This document shows positions 53,484 through 62,662 of a DNA stretch of 64,000 nt, piece after piece; the stretch's first letter is position 1, and every line of letters starts with the position of its first letter. This DNA comes from Agromyces protaetiae. Its GTDB lineage: Bacteria; Actinomycetota; Actinomycetes; Actinomycetales; Microbacteriaceae. The notes under the pieces were generated by a model, which made no database searches, was not told the DNA's origin, and worked only from the letters and a program-made list of their open reading frames with translations. The stretch lies in NCBI RefSeq assembly GCF_004135405.1, contig NZ_CP035491.1, forward strand, positions 992,001-1,056,000, in the 5' to 3' direction. The position numbers and the translations under genes were made by a program.

Positions 53484-54335
53484 ATGACGAAGACGGCACG
53501 CGGAGCACGGGTGCTCATCACGGGTGCCGCGGCGGGTATGGGGCGCATGTACGCCGAGCGGGCCGTCGCCGAAGGCGCGGCATCCGTCACCCTGTGGGAC
53601 CGCGATCGCGACGCACTCGACGCGACCGTGCGCGACCTCGAAGCCGCCGCCGCCCGCATCGCGGGGCAGACTCGCATCACCTCCGACGTCGTCGACGTCG
53701 CCGAGATGGGATCGATCGCCAAGCACGCGCACCGCGTGCGCAACAAGGTCGGCGCCCCCGACATCCTCATCAACAACGCGGGCATCGTGCGCGGCAACCG
53801 CTACTTCTGGGACACCGACAACGGCGACGACACCCGCCAGACGATGCGCGTCAACGCGCTCGCGCCCATGTATCTCGCGCACGAGTTCCTGCCCGACATG
53901 ATCGGCGCCCCCTACCGAGCGAAGCGGATCGTCAACATCGCGAGCGCGGCGGGCACCCTCGGCAACCCCCGCATGGCCGTCTACGCGGCGTCGAAGGCGG
54001 CCGTCATCGGGTGGAGCGACTCGGTGCGCATCGAGCTCGAACAGGCCGGGCACACGAACGTCAAGGTCACGACCGTCACGCCGAGCTACATCTCGACGGG
54101 CATGTTCGCGGGCGCGACCGGGCCGCTCCTCGCGCCTGTGCTCGAACCCGGCTACGTCGTCGACCGGGTCTGGCGGGCGATGCTCGACGGCAAGCCGCTC
54201 CTCGAACTGCCGCGCAGTGTTCGCCTTTCTCGATTCCTGCGCGCGGCACTTCCGACGCGTGTGTTCGACGTCGTCGTGGGCGACGGGTTCGGCGTCTACA
54301 AGTCGATGCAGGACTTCACCGGACGGCAGAAGTGA
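53484..54335 (+). CDS. Short-chain dehydrogenase/reductase (SDR)
   Basis: It has 283 residues with the classical SDR marks: VLITGAAAGMGRMYAERAVA, NNAG in ILINNAGIVRGNRYFW, Ser in RIVNIASAAGTLGN and YAASKAAVIGW for Tyr-x3-Lys. The C-terminus is long and basic, and resembles retinol- or steroid-type dehydrogenases (SDR family 16C). Its stop overlaps the next gene's GTG. The substrate is unknown. Confidence 0.9.
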   Translation: MTKTARGARVLITGAAAGMGRMYAERAVAEGAASVTLWDRDRDALDATVRDLEAAAARIAGQTRITSDVVDVAEMGSIAKHAHRVRNKVGAPDILINNAGIVRGNRYFWDTDNGDDTRQTMRVNALAPMYLAHEFLPDMIGAPYRAKRIVNIASAAGTLGNPRMAVYAASKAAVIGWSDSVRIELEQAGHTNVKVTTVTPSYISTGMFAGATGPLLAPVLEPGYVVDRVWRAMLDGKPLLELPRSVRLSRFLRAALPTRVFDVVVGDGFGVYKSMQDFTGRQK

Positions 54336-54733
54336 CCGGGGTGCGCCTCCGCGACGTCACCTACCTCGTGCGCGACCACGACGAGGCGCTCGCCTTCTTC
54401 GTCGACGCCCTCGGCTTCGTCGTGCGGCAGGACGAGACCTTCGAGAACGGCTGGCGCCGCGTCGTCGTCGGGCCCGCCGAAGGCGGCACCGGGTTGGTGC
54501 TCGCGCTCGCCGACGCCGGCTCGGCGAACTCGGCCGCCGTCGGCATGCAGGCGGGCGACGACGTCGCATTCTTCCTCGAGACCGACGACTTCAGTGCGCA
54601 GTACGAGCGGATGCTCCGCGCCGGCGTGCGCTTCAGGGAGGCGCCGCGCCACGAGGCCTACGGCACCGTCGCGATCTTCGAGGACCTCTACGGCGCCCCG
54701 TGGGACCTCATCCAGCCGCCTGCGGCGGGCTGA
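54332..54733 (+). CDS. Glyoxalase/VOC-family protein
   Basis: It has 133 residues from a GTG overlapping the SDR stop (GTGA). It shows the VOC start VRLRDVTYLVRDHDEALAFF, the central LVLALADAG and the C-terminal VAIFEDLYGAPWDLIQPP. It is coupled to the SDR and may act on the same compound, but the ligands are not known. Confidence 0.85.
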   Translation: MTGVRLRDVTYLVRDHDEALAFFVDALGFVVRQDETFENGWRRVVVGPAEGGTGLVLALADAGSANSAAVGMQAGDDVAFFLETDDFSAQYERMLRAGVRFREAPRHEAYGTVAIFEDLYGAPWDLIQPPAAG

Positions 54734-54741
54734 GGACGGGC

Positions 54742-55593
54742 TTACACGAACATCGGGCGGTCGAAGTCCTCGTCGTCTGCGTCGGTCGGCAGTTCGACGT
54801 CGACGAGCACGGGGACGTGGTCGCTCGGAGCGTCGCCCTTGCGCTCATTGCGGTGGATGGAGGCATCCGTCACCGCTTCGGCGAACGCCGCCGAACCCAG
54901 GATGAAGTCGATGCGGAGCCCCTCGTTGCGCGGGAACCGCAGCTGCTTGTAGTCCCAGTAGGTGTAGAGTCCTTCGGGCACGCGGTCGCGCACGACGTCG
55001 GTCACGCCCGCGTTGAGGAGCGTGAAGTAGGCGTCGCGCTCTTCGGGCGACACGTGCGTGGTCTGCCCGACGACGACCGTCGGGTCGCCGTTGTCGACGT
55101 CGAACGGCGCGATGTTGAAGTCGCCCATGAGGGCGAACGGCGTCTCGGGATGCTCGGTCGTCTGCGTGCGCGTGTAGTCGGTGAGGGCGGCGAGCCAGTC
55201 GAGCTTGTACGTCAGGTGCGGGTCGCCGAGCGCGCGCCCGTTGGGAACGTACAGGCTCCACACGCGCACACCTTCGACGGTCGCGCCGAGCGCGCGCGCT
55301 TCGAGCGGCAGGTCGGGGCCGTCATGGCCCTTCAGGAACCCCGGCTGGCCGGGGAAGTGCGTCTCGACGTCGGTGATCGGATGCCTCGACGCGATCGCGA
55401 CCCCGTTCCACTGGTTGAGTCCGTGCGCGACGACCTCGTACCCGGCGGCCTCGAACGGCGCGTACGGAAACTGCTCGGGCTTGCACTTGATCTCCTGCAT
55501 GACGAGCACGTCGACGTCTTCGCGCACGAGCCAGTCGACGACGCGGCCGAAGCGCGTGCGGATCGAATTGACGTTCCAGGTGGCGATGCGCAT
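54742..55593 (-). CDS. xth: Exodeoxyribonuclease III (AP endonuclease)
   Basis: Base-excision repair enzyme that cuts at abasic sites and trims 3' ends. It has 283 residues. Endonuclease/exonuclease/phosphatase motifs are present: MRIATWNVNSIRTR, VLVMQEIKCKPEQFPY (catalytic Glu), WSLYVPNGR, FALMGDFNIAP (Asp/Asn), LRIDFILGS and the final SDHVPVLVDVEL. It is convergent with the VOC gene at only eight bases. Confidence 0.95.
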   Translation of the reverse strand: MRIATWNVNSIRTRFGRVVDWLVREDVDVLVMQEIKCKPEQFPYAPFEAAGYEVVAHGLNQWNGVAIASRHPITDVETHFPGQPGFLKGHDGPDLPLEARALGATVEGVRVWSLYVPNGRALGDPHLTYKLDWLAALTDYTRTQTTEHPETPFALMGDFNIAPFDVDNGDPTVVVGQTTHVSPEERDAYFTLLNAGVTDVVRDRVPEGLYTYWDYKQLRFPRNEGLRIDFILGSAAFAEAVTDASIHRNERKGDAPSDHVPVLVDVELPTDADDEDFDRPMFV

Positions 55594-55629
55594 GGCATCA
55601 AGCGTATTCGCGACGACCGACGCGGACGG

Positions 55630-56127
55630 TCAGCGCCCGCGCCGTCCCGCGCGCGGCACGACCGTCCAGAACACGACGAGCACGATGAGCGCGATCCCGA
55701 GCGCGACGAACCCGGCGGTGCGGCCCACGACGACGTCGAAGATGAGGCTCGTGACGCCGGCCGCGAGGAACGACACGACGACGAGCAGCCCGATGAGCAG
55801 GCGGTTCGCCGAGTGCACGAGCCGCTCCTTCTGCTTCAGGCCGAAGAGCTGGCGATGCATGATGACGGGCGCGAGCCCGAGCACCGTCGCGAGCCCCGAG
55901 AGCACGACGAGCACGAGGTAGAGGCCGTGTTCGTACGGCTCGAGCTGTTCGAATCGTGGTTGGAACGCGACCGCGAGGAGGAAGCCCGTGATGATCTGCG
56001 TGCCCGTCTGCACGGCGCGCAGCTCCTGCAGGATGTCGGTCCAGTTTCGGTCGGCCTTCTCGAGGACGGTCTCGCTGCGCCCGTCGACGGCGTCGATCTC
56101 GTCGGACCCCGGCTGTTCGCTCCCCAT
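55630..56127 (-). CDS. DUF6328 membrane protein
   Basis: It has 165 residues. A soluble N-terminus ([20 protein letters not shown], the family hallmark) precedes four membrane helices: [10 protein letters not shown] region, [40 protein letters not shown] and [18 protein letters not shown]. The family is widespread in actinobacteria and uncharacterised. It is divergent from cofE by 44 bp. Confidence 0.85.
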   Translation of the reverse strand: MGSEQPGSDEIDAVDGRSETVLEKADRNWTDILQELRAVQTGTQIITGFLLAVAFQPRFEQLEPYEHGLYLVLVVLSGLATVLGLAPVIMHRQLFGLKQKERLVHSANRLLIGLLVVVSFLAAGVTSLIFDVVVGRTAGFVALGIALIVLVVFWTVVPRAGRRGR

Positions 56128-56171
56128 GTCCGGATGCTACCTGGGATGATGTCCCTCTGGAGGGGAGGCGC

Positions 56172-56951
56172 ATGGGCTACAGCGTCGAAGGCGTCGAGGG
56201 GCTCGGCGAGATCCAGCCGGGCTCCGACCTGGCGGCGATCATCTGCGGTGCCGTCCCCCTGTGGGAGGGCGACATCGTCGTCGTCACGTCGAAGATCGTG
56301 TCGAAGTCCGAGGGGCGCGTGGTCGCGGCATCCGATCGCGAACAGGCCATCACCGACGAGACGGTGCGTGTCGTCGCCTCGCGCGAGCACCCCGGCGGCG
56401 TCACGCGGATCGTCGAGAACCGACAGGGCATCGTCGCGGCGGCAGCCGGGGTGGATGCCTCGAACACGCGCGAGGGGACGGTGCTCCTCCTCCCGGTCGA
56501 CCCCGACGCCTCCGCCCGCGCGCTCGCGCTCGGCCTGCGCACGCTGACCGGCGAGCGCGTCGGCGTCATCATCAGCGACACCGTCGGGCGCCCGTGGCGC
56601 GAAGGCCAGACCGACATCGCGATCGGCGCGGCGGGCGTGCACGTCTTCGAGGACCTGCGAGGAACGGTGGATGCCTCGGGCAAACCCCTCGTCGTCACGA
56701 TGCCGTGCGTCGCCGACGAGATCGCGGCGGCGGCCGAGCTCGTGAAGGGCAAGGCGACCGGCATCCCCGTCGCGGTCGTGCGCGGGCTGGGTCGGTTCGT
56801 GGGCGACCTCGACCTGCCGGGGGCGCGGAGCATCCAGCGGCCCGCCGAACGCGACCTCTTCCGCCAGGGCGCCGACGAGGCGTACGACGAGGGGTACCGT
56901 GCGGGCTTCGACGAAGCGCAGGCCGAAGGGCCGCTGAGCCCGAACGACTGA
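56172..56951 (+). CDS. cofE: Coenzyme F420-0:L-glutamate ligase CofE, stand-alone
   Basis: Adds gamma-linked glutamates to F420-0. It has 259 residues. Family motifs are [18 protein letters not shown], the [18 protein letters not shown] block and [20 protein letters not shown]. It matches archaeal CofE and the N-terminal domain of FbiB; the C-terminal flavin domain of mycobacterial FbiB, which reduces dehydro-F420, is absent. It starts the F420 cluster with two LLM enzymes and cofC. Confidence 0.93.
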   Translation: MGYSVEGVEGLGEIQPGSDLAAIICGAVPLWEGDIVVVTSKIVSKSEGRVVAASDREQAITDETVRVVASREHPGGVTRIVENRQGIVAAAAGVDASNTREGTVLLLPVDPDASARALALGLRTLTGERVGVIISDTVGRPWREGQTDIAIGAAGVHVFEDLRGTVDASGKPLVVTMPCVADEIAAAAELVKGKATGIPVAVVRGLGRFVGDLDLPGARSIQRPAERDLFRQGADEAYDEGYRAGFDEAQAEGPLSPND

Positions 56952-56996
56952 GGCTCGCGGGCCCACGGCATCGCGCGCACGCGGCAGGATGGTGTC

Positions 56997-57995
56997 ATGC
57001 CCGCCCACATCGGCTACGCCGCGATGCTCGAACGGTTCCCGCCGGCCGAGGCCGTCGAACTCGCCGCGCTCGCCGAGGCGAACGGCTTCACGGGCGTCAT
57101 GGCGAGCGACCACTTCCAGCCGTGGCTGCCCGCGCACGGGCAGTCCTCGTTCGTATGGAGCGTGCTCGCGGGCATCGCGGCGCGCACGACGGGCGACTTC
57201 GGGCCGGGGGTGACGACGCCGGGGTTCCGGATGCACCCCGCGGTCGTCGCGCAGGCGAGTGCGACGCTGGCGGCCATGCATCCCGGCCGGCACTGGCTCG
57301 GCATCGGGTCGGGCGAGGCGATCAACGAGCACGTCGTGGGCAGGTACTGGCCCGAGCCGCCCGAGCGCATCGCGCGGATGTTCGAGGCCGTCGACCTTAT
57401 CAAACGCCTGTTCGCGGCATCCATCGCCGGCCGTGACATGCGTCATCAGGGACCGTTCTTCAAGCTCGAGACGACCCGGCTGTGGACGATGCCCGCGCAG
57501 GCGCCCGACGTGCTCGTCGCGGCCGGCGGCCCGGTCACGGCCAAGCGCGCGGGCCGCGTCGCCGACGGCCTCATCACGATGGGCGCACCCGCCGACCGCC
57601 TCGCGGCGCTGCTGCAGCGTTTCGCCGAGGGCGCCCGCGAGGCCGGGCGCGATCCGTCGCGCATGCCCAAGGTGCTCCAGTTGCATCTCTCGTGGGCGCC
57701 GACCGACGAAGAGGCCATGCGCAACGCCCTCACCGAGTGGCCGATCGGCGGGCTGCCCGCTCCGCGGGGAGACATCCGTTCGCCCTACGACGTCGAGCAC
57801 TTCGCCCGCACGGTGCGCCCCGAAGACTTCGCCGGGCGCATGATCGTCGGCGCCGACCTCGACCGGCATCGCGCGGGCATCCAGCGCTACCTCGACCTCG
57901 GGTTCGACCGCGTGTACCTCCACAACGTCGGGCGCGACCAGGCGGCGTTCCTCGAGGTCTTCGGGCGCGAAGTGCTGCCGAGGCTCACCCGATGA
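56997..57995 (+). CDS. F420-dependent LLM-class oxidoreductase (Fgd-related)
   Basis: It has 332 residues in a luciferase-like TIM barrel. The F420-G6PD-type sequence [20 protein letters not shown] near the N-terminus and [20 protein letters not shown] in the middle are diagnostic for F420-binding members. It lies between cofE and cofC and overlaps cofC by four bases (ATGA). Related to the last gene of the cluster but clearly a different paralogue. The hydride donor is unknown. Confidence 0.88.
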   Translation: MPAHIGYAAMLERFPPAEAVELAALAEANGFTGVMASDHFQPWLPAHGQSSFVWSVLAGIAARTTGDFGPGVTTPGFRMHPAVVAQASATLAAMHPGRHWLGIGSGEAINEHVVGRYWPEPPERIARMFEAVDLIKRLFAASIAGRDMRHQGPFFKLETTRLWTMPAQAPDVLVAAGGPVTAKRAGRVADGLITMGAPADRLAALLQRFAEGAREAGRDPSRMPKVLQLHLSWAPTDEEAMRNALTEWPIGGLPAPRGDIRSPYDVEHFARTVRPEDFAGRMIVGADLDRHRAGIQRYLDLGFDRVYLHNVGRDQAAFLEVFGREVLPRLTR

Positions 57996-58627
57996 GCTGG
58001 ACCGTCGTCATCCCCGTCAAGTCGCCCGCACGGGCCAAGACCCGGCTCGCGCCCGAACTCGACCCCGCGGCCCGTGCGGCGCTCGCGCGCGCGTTCGCGA
58101 CCGACACCGTCGCCGTCGCGCTCGCGACGCCCGGCGTCTCTCGCGTGCTCGTCGTGGGCGACGAACCAGCGCTCGCCGGGGCAGCCGAGCACGTGCTCGA
58201 GGTCGCCGTGCGCGGCCTCGGGGTCGCGATCACCGACGGCATCGCGGCGGCGCGGTCGGATGCCTCGGGCGGCACGGATGTCTCGGTCGCCGTGCTCCTC
58301 GGGGATCTCCCGGCGCTCCGCGCCGACGAGCTCGCGGCGGCCCTCGACGCCGCGTCGGGGCATCCGCTCGCCTTCGTGCGCGACGCCGACGGCACGGGGA
58401 CGACCCTCGCGACGGCCCGCGCGGGCGTGCCGTTCGCGCCCCGTTTCGGACACGAGTCGGCGCGCGAGCACGCCGCCGCCGGATTCGTCGAGCTCGAGGC
58501 ATCCGACCCGTCGGCCTGGCCGACCCTGCGACGCGACGTCGACACCGCGGCCGCCCTCGCCGACGCGCGTGCGCTCGGCGTCGGCCCCGCGACGTCCGCC
58601 GTGCTCCACGGCCTCGCCGCTCGCTGA
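57992..58627 (+). CDS. cofC: 2-phospho-L-lactate/phosphoenolpyruvate guanylyltransferase CofC (FbiD)
   Basis: Makes the GDP-activated three-carbon unit for F420 side-chain assembly. It has 211 residues with a nucleotidyltransferase fold: [20 protein letters not shown] at the start and [20 protein letters not shown] with the metal Asp. Actinobacterial homologues use phosphoenolpyruvate (established for FbiD). It is coupled to the preceding LLM gene. Confidence 0.93.
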   Translation: MSWTVVIPVKSPARAKTRLAPELDPAARAALARAFATDTVAVALATPGVSRVLVVGDEPALAGAAEHVLEVAVRGLGVAITDGIAAARSDASGGTDVSVAVLLGDLPALRADELAAALDAASGHPLAFVRDADGTGTTLATARAGVPFAPRFGHESAREHAAAGFVELEASDPSAWPTLRRDVDTAAALADARALGVGPATSAVLHGLAAR

Positions 58628-58672
58628 CCGCGGCCCGCCTCCGGCACCACTCCCACCCACCTCTTCACCGAG

Positions 58673-58721
58673 GTCGCGCAAATGGTCGTCATGCGGCCCG
58701 AGTGACAGCCATTTGCGCGAC
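58673..58721. repeat. 13-bp perfect inverted repeat between cofC and the second LLM gene
   Basis: GTCGCGCAAATGG (58673-58685) recurs as CCATTTGCGCGAC at 58709-58721 with a 23-nt loop; within the loop GTCAT and the imperfect AGTGAC can pair further. The A+T-rich core CAAATGG is unlike its surroundings. It could end the cofE-cofC transcript or regulate the next gene. Confidence 0.7.
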
Positions 58722-58782
58722 GTCAGCGAGCTGGCGAGCAGCCGCGGACACGGAAGGGCCGGGGCGTGGAAGGATCGAACCT

Positions 58783-59814
58783 ATGACCCTCACCCTCGGA
58801 TACAAGGCCAGTGCCGAGCAGTTCGCGCCGCGCGAGCTCGTCGAGATCGCCGTCGCGGCCGAGGCGAACGGCTTCGAGTCCGTCTTCACGAGCGACCACT
58901 TCCAGCCGTGGAGGCACAACGGCGGCCACGCGCCGTTCTCGCTCGCGTGGATGGCCGCGGTCGGCGAGCGCACCTCGACGATCAAGATCGGCACGAGCGT
59001 CATGACGCCGACGTTCCGCTACAACCCGGCCGTGCTCGCCCAGGCGTTCGCGACGCTCGGCGTGCTCTACGAAGGCCGCATCATCGCGGGCTTCGGCACG
59101 GGCGAGGCGCTCAACGAGATCGCGACGGGCTTCCGCGGCGCGGGTGAACAAGACTGGCCCGAGTTCAAGGAGCGCTTCGCGCGCCTTCGCGAGTCGGTGC
59201 GGCTGATGCGCGCGCTCTGGAGTGACGAGGGCCAGGTGAGCTTCGAGGGCGAGTACTACTCGACGCACGACGCGTCGATCTACGACCGTCCGGATGCCCC
59301 GGTGCCGGTCTACATCGCGGCCGGCGGGCCGACCGTGGCGAAGTACGCGGGGCGCGCGGGCGACGGCTTCATCTGCACGTCGGGCAAGGGTGCGTCGCTC
59401 TACGTCGACGAGCTCATCCCCGCGGTGAAGGAGGGTCTCGCCGCCCGCGGCGACGGCAAGTCGTTCGATCAGATCGACCGCATGATCGAGATCAAGCTGT
59501 CGTACGAAGAGACGACCGAGGCCGCGCTCGAGAACACGCGCTTCTGGTCGCCGCTCTCGCTCAGCGCCGAGCAGAAGCACTCCATCACCGACCCCGTCGA
59601 GATGGAGCGCGCAGCCGACGCCCTGCCCATCGAGCAGATCGCGAAGCGCTGGATCGTCGGCAGCGACCCTGACGAGGTCGCCGAGCAGATCGGGCAGTAC
59701 ATCGACTGGGGCTTCAACCACCTCGTGTTCCACGGGCCTGGCGCAGACCAGCGCCGGTTCCAGGAGCTGTTCGCGCGCGACCTCGCGCCGCGGCTGCGGG
59801 CGCGCGGGGCGTAG
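58783..59814 (+). CDS. fgd: F420-dependent glucose-6-phosphate dehydrogenase-like enzyme
   Basis: Candidate main producer of F420H2. It has 343 residues in an LLM barrel. [20 protein letters not shown] and [20 protein letters not shown] match Fgd, as do [37 protein letters not shown] and [20 protein letters not shown]. The overall length equals that of mycobacterial Fgd1 (336). Substrate specificity cannot be proven from the sequence, since related enzymes use sugars other than glucose 6-phosphate. Confidence 0.87.
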   Translation: MTLTLGYKASAEQFAPRELVEIAVAAEANGFESVFTSDHFQPWRHNGGHAPFSLAWMAAVGERTSTIKIGTSVMTPTFRYNPAVLAQAFATLGVLYEGRIIAGFGTGEALNEIATGFRGAGEQDWPEFKERFARLRESVRLMRALWSDEGQVSFEGEYYSTHDASIYDRPDAPVPVYIAAGGPTVAKYAGRAGDGFICTSGKGASLYVDELIPAVKEGLAARGDGKSFDQIDRMIEIKLSYEETTEAALENTRFWSPLSLSAEQKHSITDPVEMERAADALPIEQIAKRWIVGSDPDEVAEQIGQYIDWGFNHLVFHGPGADQRRFQELFARDLAPRLRARGA

Positions 59815-59829
59815 CCCGCGCTCGGGCGG

Positions 59830-60603
59830 TCAGCTCCCCGATCGCAACTGCTGCAAGTAGGTGTCGGGGTCGGGGCACGCCTTCCGCAGCGCGAGGTCTC
59901 CGCCGGGCTCGAGGATGCGCGGGTCGTTGCCGACCGAGGGGAACCAGACATAGCCCGGGTAGACCTCCACCCACACGTCACGGCCGGGCGGCGGCTCCAC
60001 CTCGATGCCGTTCGCCTCGAGGCACGGGCCGTAGAAAGCCTCGAGGTAGTCGTAGATCCACCCCAGTTGGGTCTTGGTCGGTCCCGCTGCGGTGATCCTC
60101 ACGGGATGCGTCAAGTCGCAGGTGAACGCGGCGATCGCCTGGGCCTCCGTCGACGTCGACCACCCCACGCTCGGCGGGGCGTCGGGATCGCTGCTGTAGC
60201 CGATGTCGACCTGGACGCCGGCCGCTTCGAGGCACTGTTTCAGGGGATCGAAACGCTCTTCACCGTCGAGGTACCCCGCGAACGGATCGGCCGGTCGCAC
60301 CGCGCTCGGGTATTGCGCAAGCACGCCCTGCCAGCGCTGGTCGGCGGTCTCGAGGCGTCGGGCCTCCGACTCGGCATCGCTGAGCGGCGGATCGCCCTCG
60401 GGATACGGAGCGAGATCGGGCATCGCGATCGAGACGAACGCCGAGGACGAGTCGGGAGTCTGCGGCGCGGAGTCACCGCCTCCGGCGGCGTCGGCGTTCG
60501 CGCTCGGCGAGGCGCACGACGTGAGGGTGAGCAGAGCGAGGGCGGCCACGGGAAGGGCGAGGCGGCCCCCGATACCGGCGATGCGCCGAGGGAGTCGGGT
60601 CAT
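59830..60603 (-). CDS. Lipoprotein with paired cysteines
   Basis: It has 257 residues. The signal peptide ends in the lipobox LTSC with Cys30, then a Ser/Asp/Gly-rich linker. Four further Cys residues (KQCLEAAGV, FTCDLTHP, YGPCLEANGI and RKACPDPDTY) are spaced for two disulfides. A LEANGIEVEPPPGRDVW segment resembles other actinobacterial lipoproteins of unknown role. It is convergent with fgd. Confidence 0.8.
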   Translation of the reverse strand: MTRLPRRIAGIGGRLALPVAALALLTLTSCASPSANADAAGGGDSAPQTPDSSSAFVSIAMPDLAPYPEGDPPLSDAESEARRLETADQRWQGVLAQYPSAVRPADPFAGYLDGEERFDPLKQCLEAAGVQVDIGYSSDPDAPPSVGWSTSTEAQAIAAFTCDLTHPVRITAAGPTKTQLGWIYDYLEAFYGPCLEANGIEVEPPPGRDVWVEVYPGYVWFPSVGNDPRILEPGGDLALRKACPDPDTYLQQLRSGS

Positions 60604-60667
60604 GGGCCGATGCTGGCAGGCGAAGCGACGCGGGGGCAAGCGTCCTGGCGAAATGCGCTCGGAGCGT

Positions 60668-61297
60668 TCACCCGTAGATGCGCTCGGCGTACGACGGCCC
60701 GTAGTACGCCTCGATCTCCTCGAGCGCGTCGTCCGGCCGCTCGACGGCCTTCGCGATGACGGCTCGCCGCGGAGCGGCGTCGGGGGTCCAGGTGGTCGGA
60801 TCCCACGTCTTGGAGCGGAGGAACGCCTTCGAGCAGTGGTAGAACACCTCCTCGACGTCGACGACGACCGCGAGGCTCGGGCGGTGCCCCTTCACGAGCA
60901 TCTCGTCGAAGAAGGGCGCGTCGCGCACGATCGTCGCGCGCCCGTTGATGCGGAGCGTGTCGCCGCGGCCGGGGACGACGAAGATGAGTCCGACTCGCGG
61001 GTTCCGCAGGATGTTTCGGAAGCCGTCGACGCGACGGTTGCCCGGCCGCTGGGGGATCGCGATCGTCGTGTCGTCGAGCACCAGCGCGAATCCGGCGGGG
61101 TCGCCCTTCGGCGAGACATCCAGGTCGCCGTGCTCGTCGGACGTCGCGACGAACGCGAGCGGTGCCGCCGCGAGCCACGCGCGATCGACCTCGTGCAGGC
61201 GCGCGCGGACCTTCTGAGCGACGGTCGGCACGGGCACGCCCACGATCTCCTCGAGTTCTTCGACGGATGTGACGGCGGTTCCGCGAGAGACGCTCAT
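60668..61297 (-). CDS. PPOX-family FMN flavoprotein (MSMEG_1061-like)
   Basis: It has 209 residues with a split-barrel pyridoxamine-5'-phosphate-oxidase fold. Marks are FVATSDEHGDLDVSPKGDPA, IAIPQRPGNRRVDGFRNILR (flavin phosphate), VGLIFVVPGRGDTLRINGRA and the C-terminal YHCSKAFLRSKTW. Members with this ending bind FMN or F420 and reduce quinones or other electron acceptors. The start was taken at 61297 (ATG); 61312 is an alternative. Confidence 0.85.
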   Translation of the reverse strand: MSVSRGTAVTSVEELEEIVGVPVPTVAQKVRARLHEVDRAWLAAAPLAFVATSDEHGDLDVSPKGDPAGFALVLDDTTIAIPQRPGNRRVDGFRNILRNPRVGLIFVVPGRGDTLRINGRATIVRDAPFFDEMLVKGHRPSLAVVVDVEEVFYHCSKAFLRSKTWDPTTWTPDAAPRRAVIAKAVERPDDALEEIEAYYGPSYAERIYG

Positions 61298-61330
61298 AGA
61301 GCCATCCTGCACCTGCTGGCCAGCAGGCGC

Positions 61331-61825
61331 TTACGGGAAGCTGCGCCAGGGCATCTTCCGGTCGCCCGCGCTCGGCGGGATCTTGCAGTAGTCGTAGAAG
61401 TACCGCGTCGGGGCATCCTCGTCGGTCGCGTCGATGATGACGTCTGCGGCCGCGTGCGGGAGTTCGTCGCCCGTGAGGGTCCAGATCCGGAAGTTCCAGA
61501 GGCCGTGCGCCGAGCCGTCGAGCACGTGTCGCCCGTCGACGACGAGGACGGTCTCGGGGTCCTCCGCCCCCGCGAGCGTGCCCGCCCGGAACGGGGCGAT
61601 CGTGAGGTCGCGGAGCACCTGTTCGCCGGCGTCGTCGATCGAGATGCGCAGCACCGTCTGCCCGTGTTCGCGGAGGGTATCGGCGACGTCGTCGGCGAAG
61701 CGCGCGGCCTGTTCGGGCGAGGCGCTGTCGACGGCGATGAGCCTTCGGCCCCGGTTCCAGTTGTGCAGGAACTCGAGCGCGATCGAATCGAGCTGTTCGG
61801 CGCGGGTGGTGGATGTCGCGACCAT
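61331..61825 (-). CDS. Uridine-kinase-like protein lacking the P-loop
   Basis: It has 164 residues. RLIAVDSASPEQAARFADDV lies where uridine kinases have IAVDG-x-GKT; the glycine-rich P-loop is replaced, so ATP binding is doubtful. RISIDDAGEQVLRDLTIAPF and VLVVDGRHVLDGSAHGLWNF keep the fold-like pattern, and the end YFYDYCKIPPSAGDRKMPW is unusual. It could be a pseudo-enzyme. The family is not certain, so the function is unknown. Confidence 0.7.
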   Translation of the reverse strand: MVATSTTRAEQLDSIALEFLHNWNRGRRLIAVDSASPEQAARFADDVADTLREHGQTVLRISIDDAGEQVLRDLTIAPFRAGTLAGAEDPETVLVVDGRHVLDGSAHGLWNFRIWTLTGDELPHAAADVIIDATDEDAPTRYFYDYCKIPPSAGDRKMPWRSFP

Positions 61826-61834
61826 ATGGTCAGG

Positions 61835-62662
61835 TTACGCCCGTTCGGATGCCTCGAGGGAGGCGTGTTGAACGGCGGGCATCGCGGAAGCGGCACTCGC
61901 GACCGCGATGAGCGGACGGCCCGTCACCGGATGCGGCAGCACCTGGGCGCGGACGCCGTAGACGCGCTCGACGAGTTCGGCGGTCAGCACGTCGACGGGT
62001 GCTCCCGCCGCGACGACCCGCCCGCCTTCGAGCACGACGACGTGGTCGGCATAGGCCGCTGCGTGCGACAGATCGTGGAGCGCCGCGACCACGGTGAGCC
62101 CGTCGCGCGCGAGCGCGGCGAGCAGGTCGAGGGCGGTGAACTGCGCGCCGAGGTCGAGGTGGTTCGTCGGCTCGTCGGCGAGGAGCAGGGTCGGCTGTTG
62201 GGCGAGCGCACGGGCGAGGGTCACGCGCTGGCGTTCGCCGCCCGAGAGCGAGTCGAGCGGCCGGCTCGCGAACTCGGATGCTCCGACCGCCGCGAGCGAC
62301 TGGGCGACGATCAGGTGGTCGGCGGTACCCGGCGCCGCGAACGCGCCTAGGTGCGGCGTTCGTCCGAGGAGCACGGATGCCTCGACCGTGAGCTGTGCGT
62401 CGACCTCGGCCTGTTGCTCGGAGAGGGCGACGACCCTGGCACGCTCGCGCCGGCGCATGTCCGGCAGCGACCGTCCGTCGAGGGCGAGCTCACCGGCATC
62501 CGCCCGCTCGATCGCCGCGATGAGGTGCAGAAGCGTCGACTTGCCCGCGCCGTTCGGGCCGATGAGCGCCGTGAGCGCACCCGCCGGGATCGTCGCGTCG
62601 ACGCCGTCGATGATCGTGCGGCCGGCACGGTCGAAGCGCACGCGGGAGAGGTCGAGGCTCAT
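61835..62662 (-). CDS. ATP-binding protein of an iron-siderophore/cobalamin/heme-type ABC importer
   Basis: It has 275 residues. Walker A is LIGPNGAGKSTLLHLIAA, the signature LSGGERQRVTLARALAQQPT, Walker B LLLADEPTNHLDLGAQFTAL and the H-loop VVAALHDLSHAAAYADHVVV. This is the FecE/HmuV/BtuD type. It overlaps the permease by four bases (ATGA). The frame upstream of 62662 is an artefact. Confidence 0.92.
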   Translation of the reverse strand: MSLDLSRVRFDRAGRTIIDGVDATIPAGALTALIGPNGAGKSTLLHLIAAIERADAGELALDGRSLPDMRRRERARVVALSEQQAEVDAQLTVEASVLLGRTPHLGAFAAPGTADHLIVAQSLAAVGASEFASRPLDSLSGGERQRVTLARALAQQPTLLLADEPTNHLDLGAQFTALDLLAALARDGLTVVAALHDLSHAAAYADHVVVLEGGRVVAAGAPVDVLTAELVERVYGVRAQVLPHPVTGRPLIAVASAASAMPAVQHASLEASERA

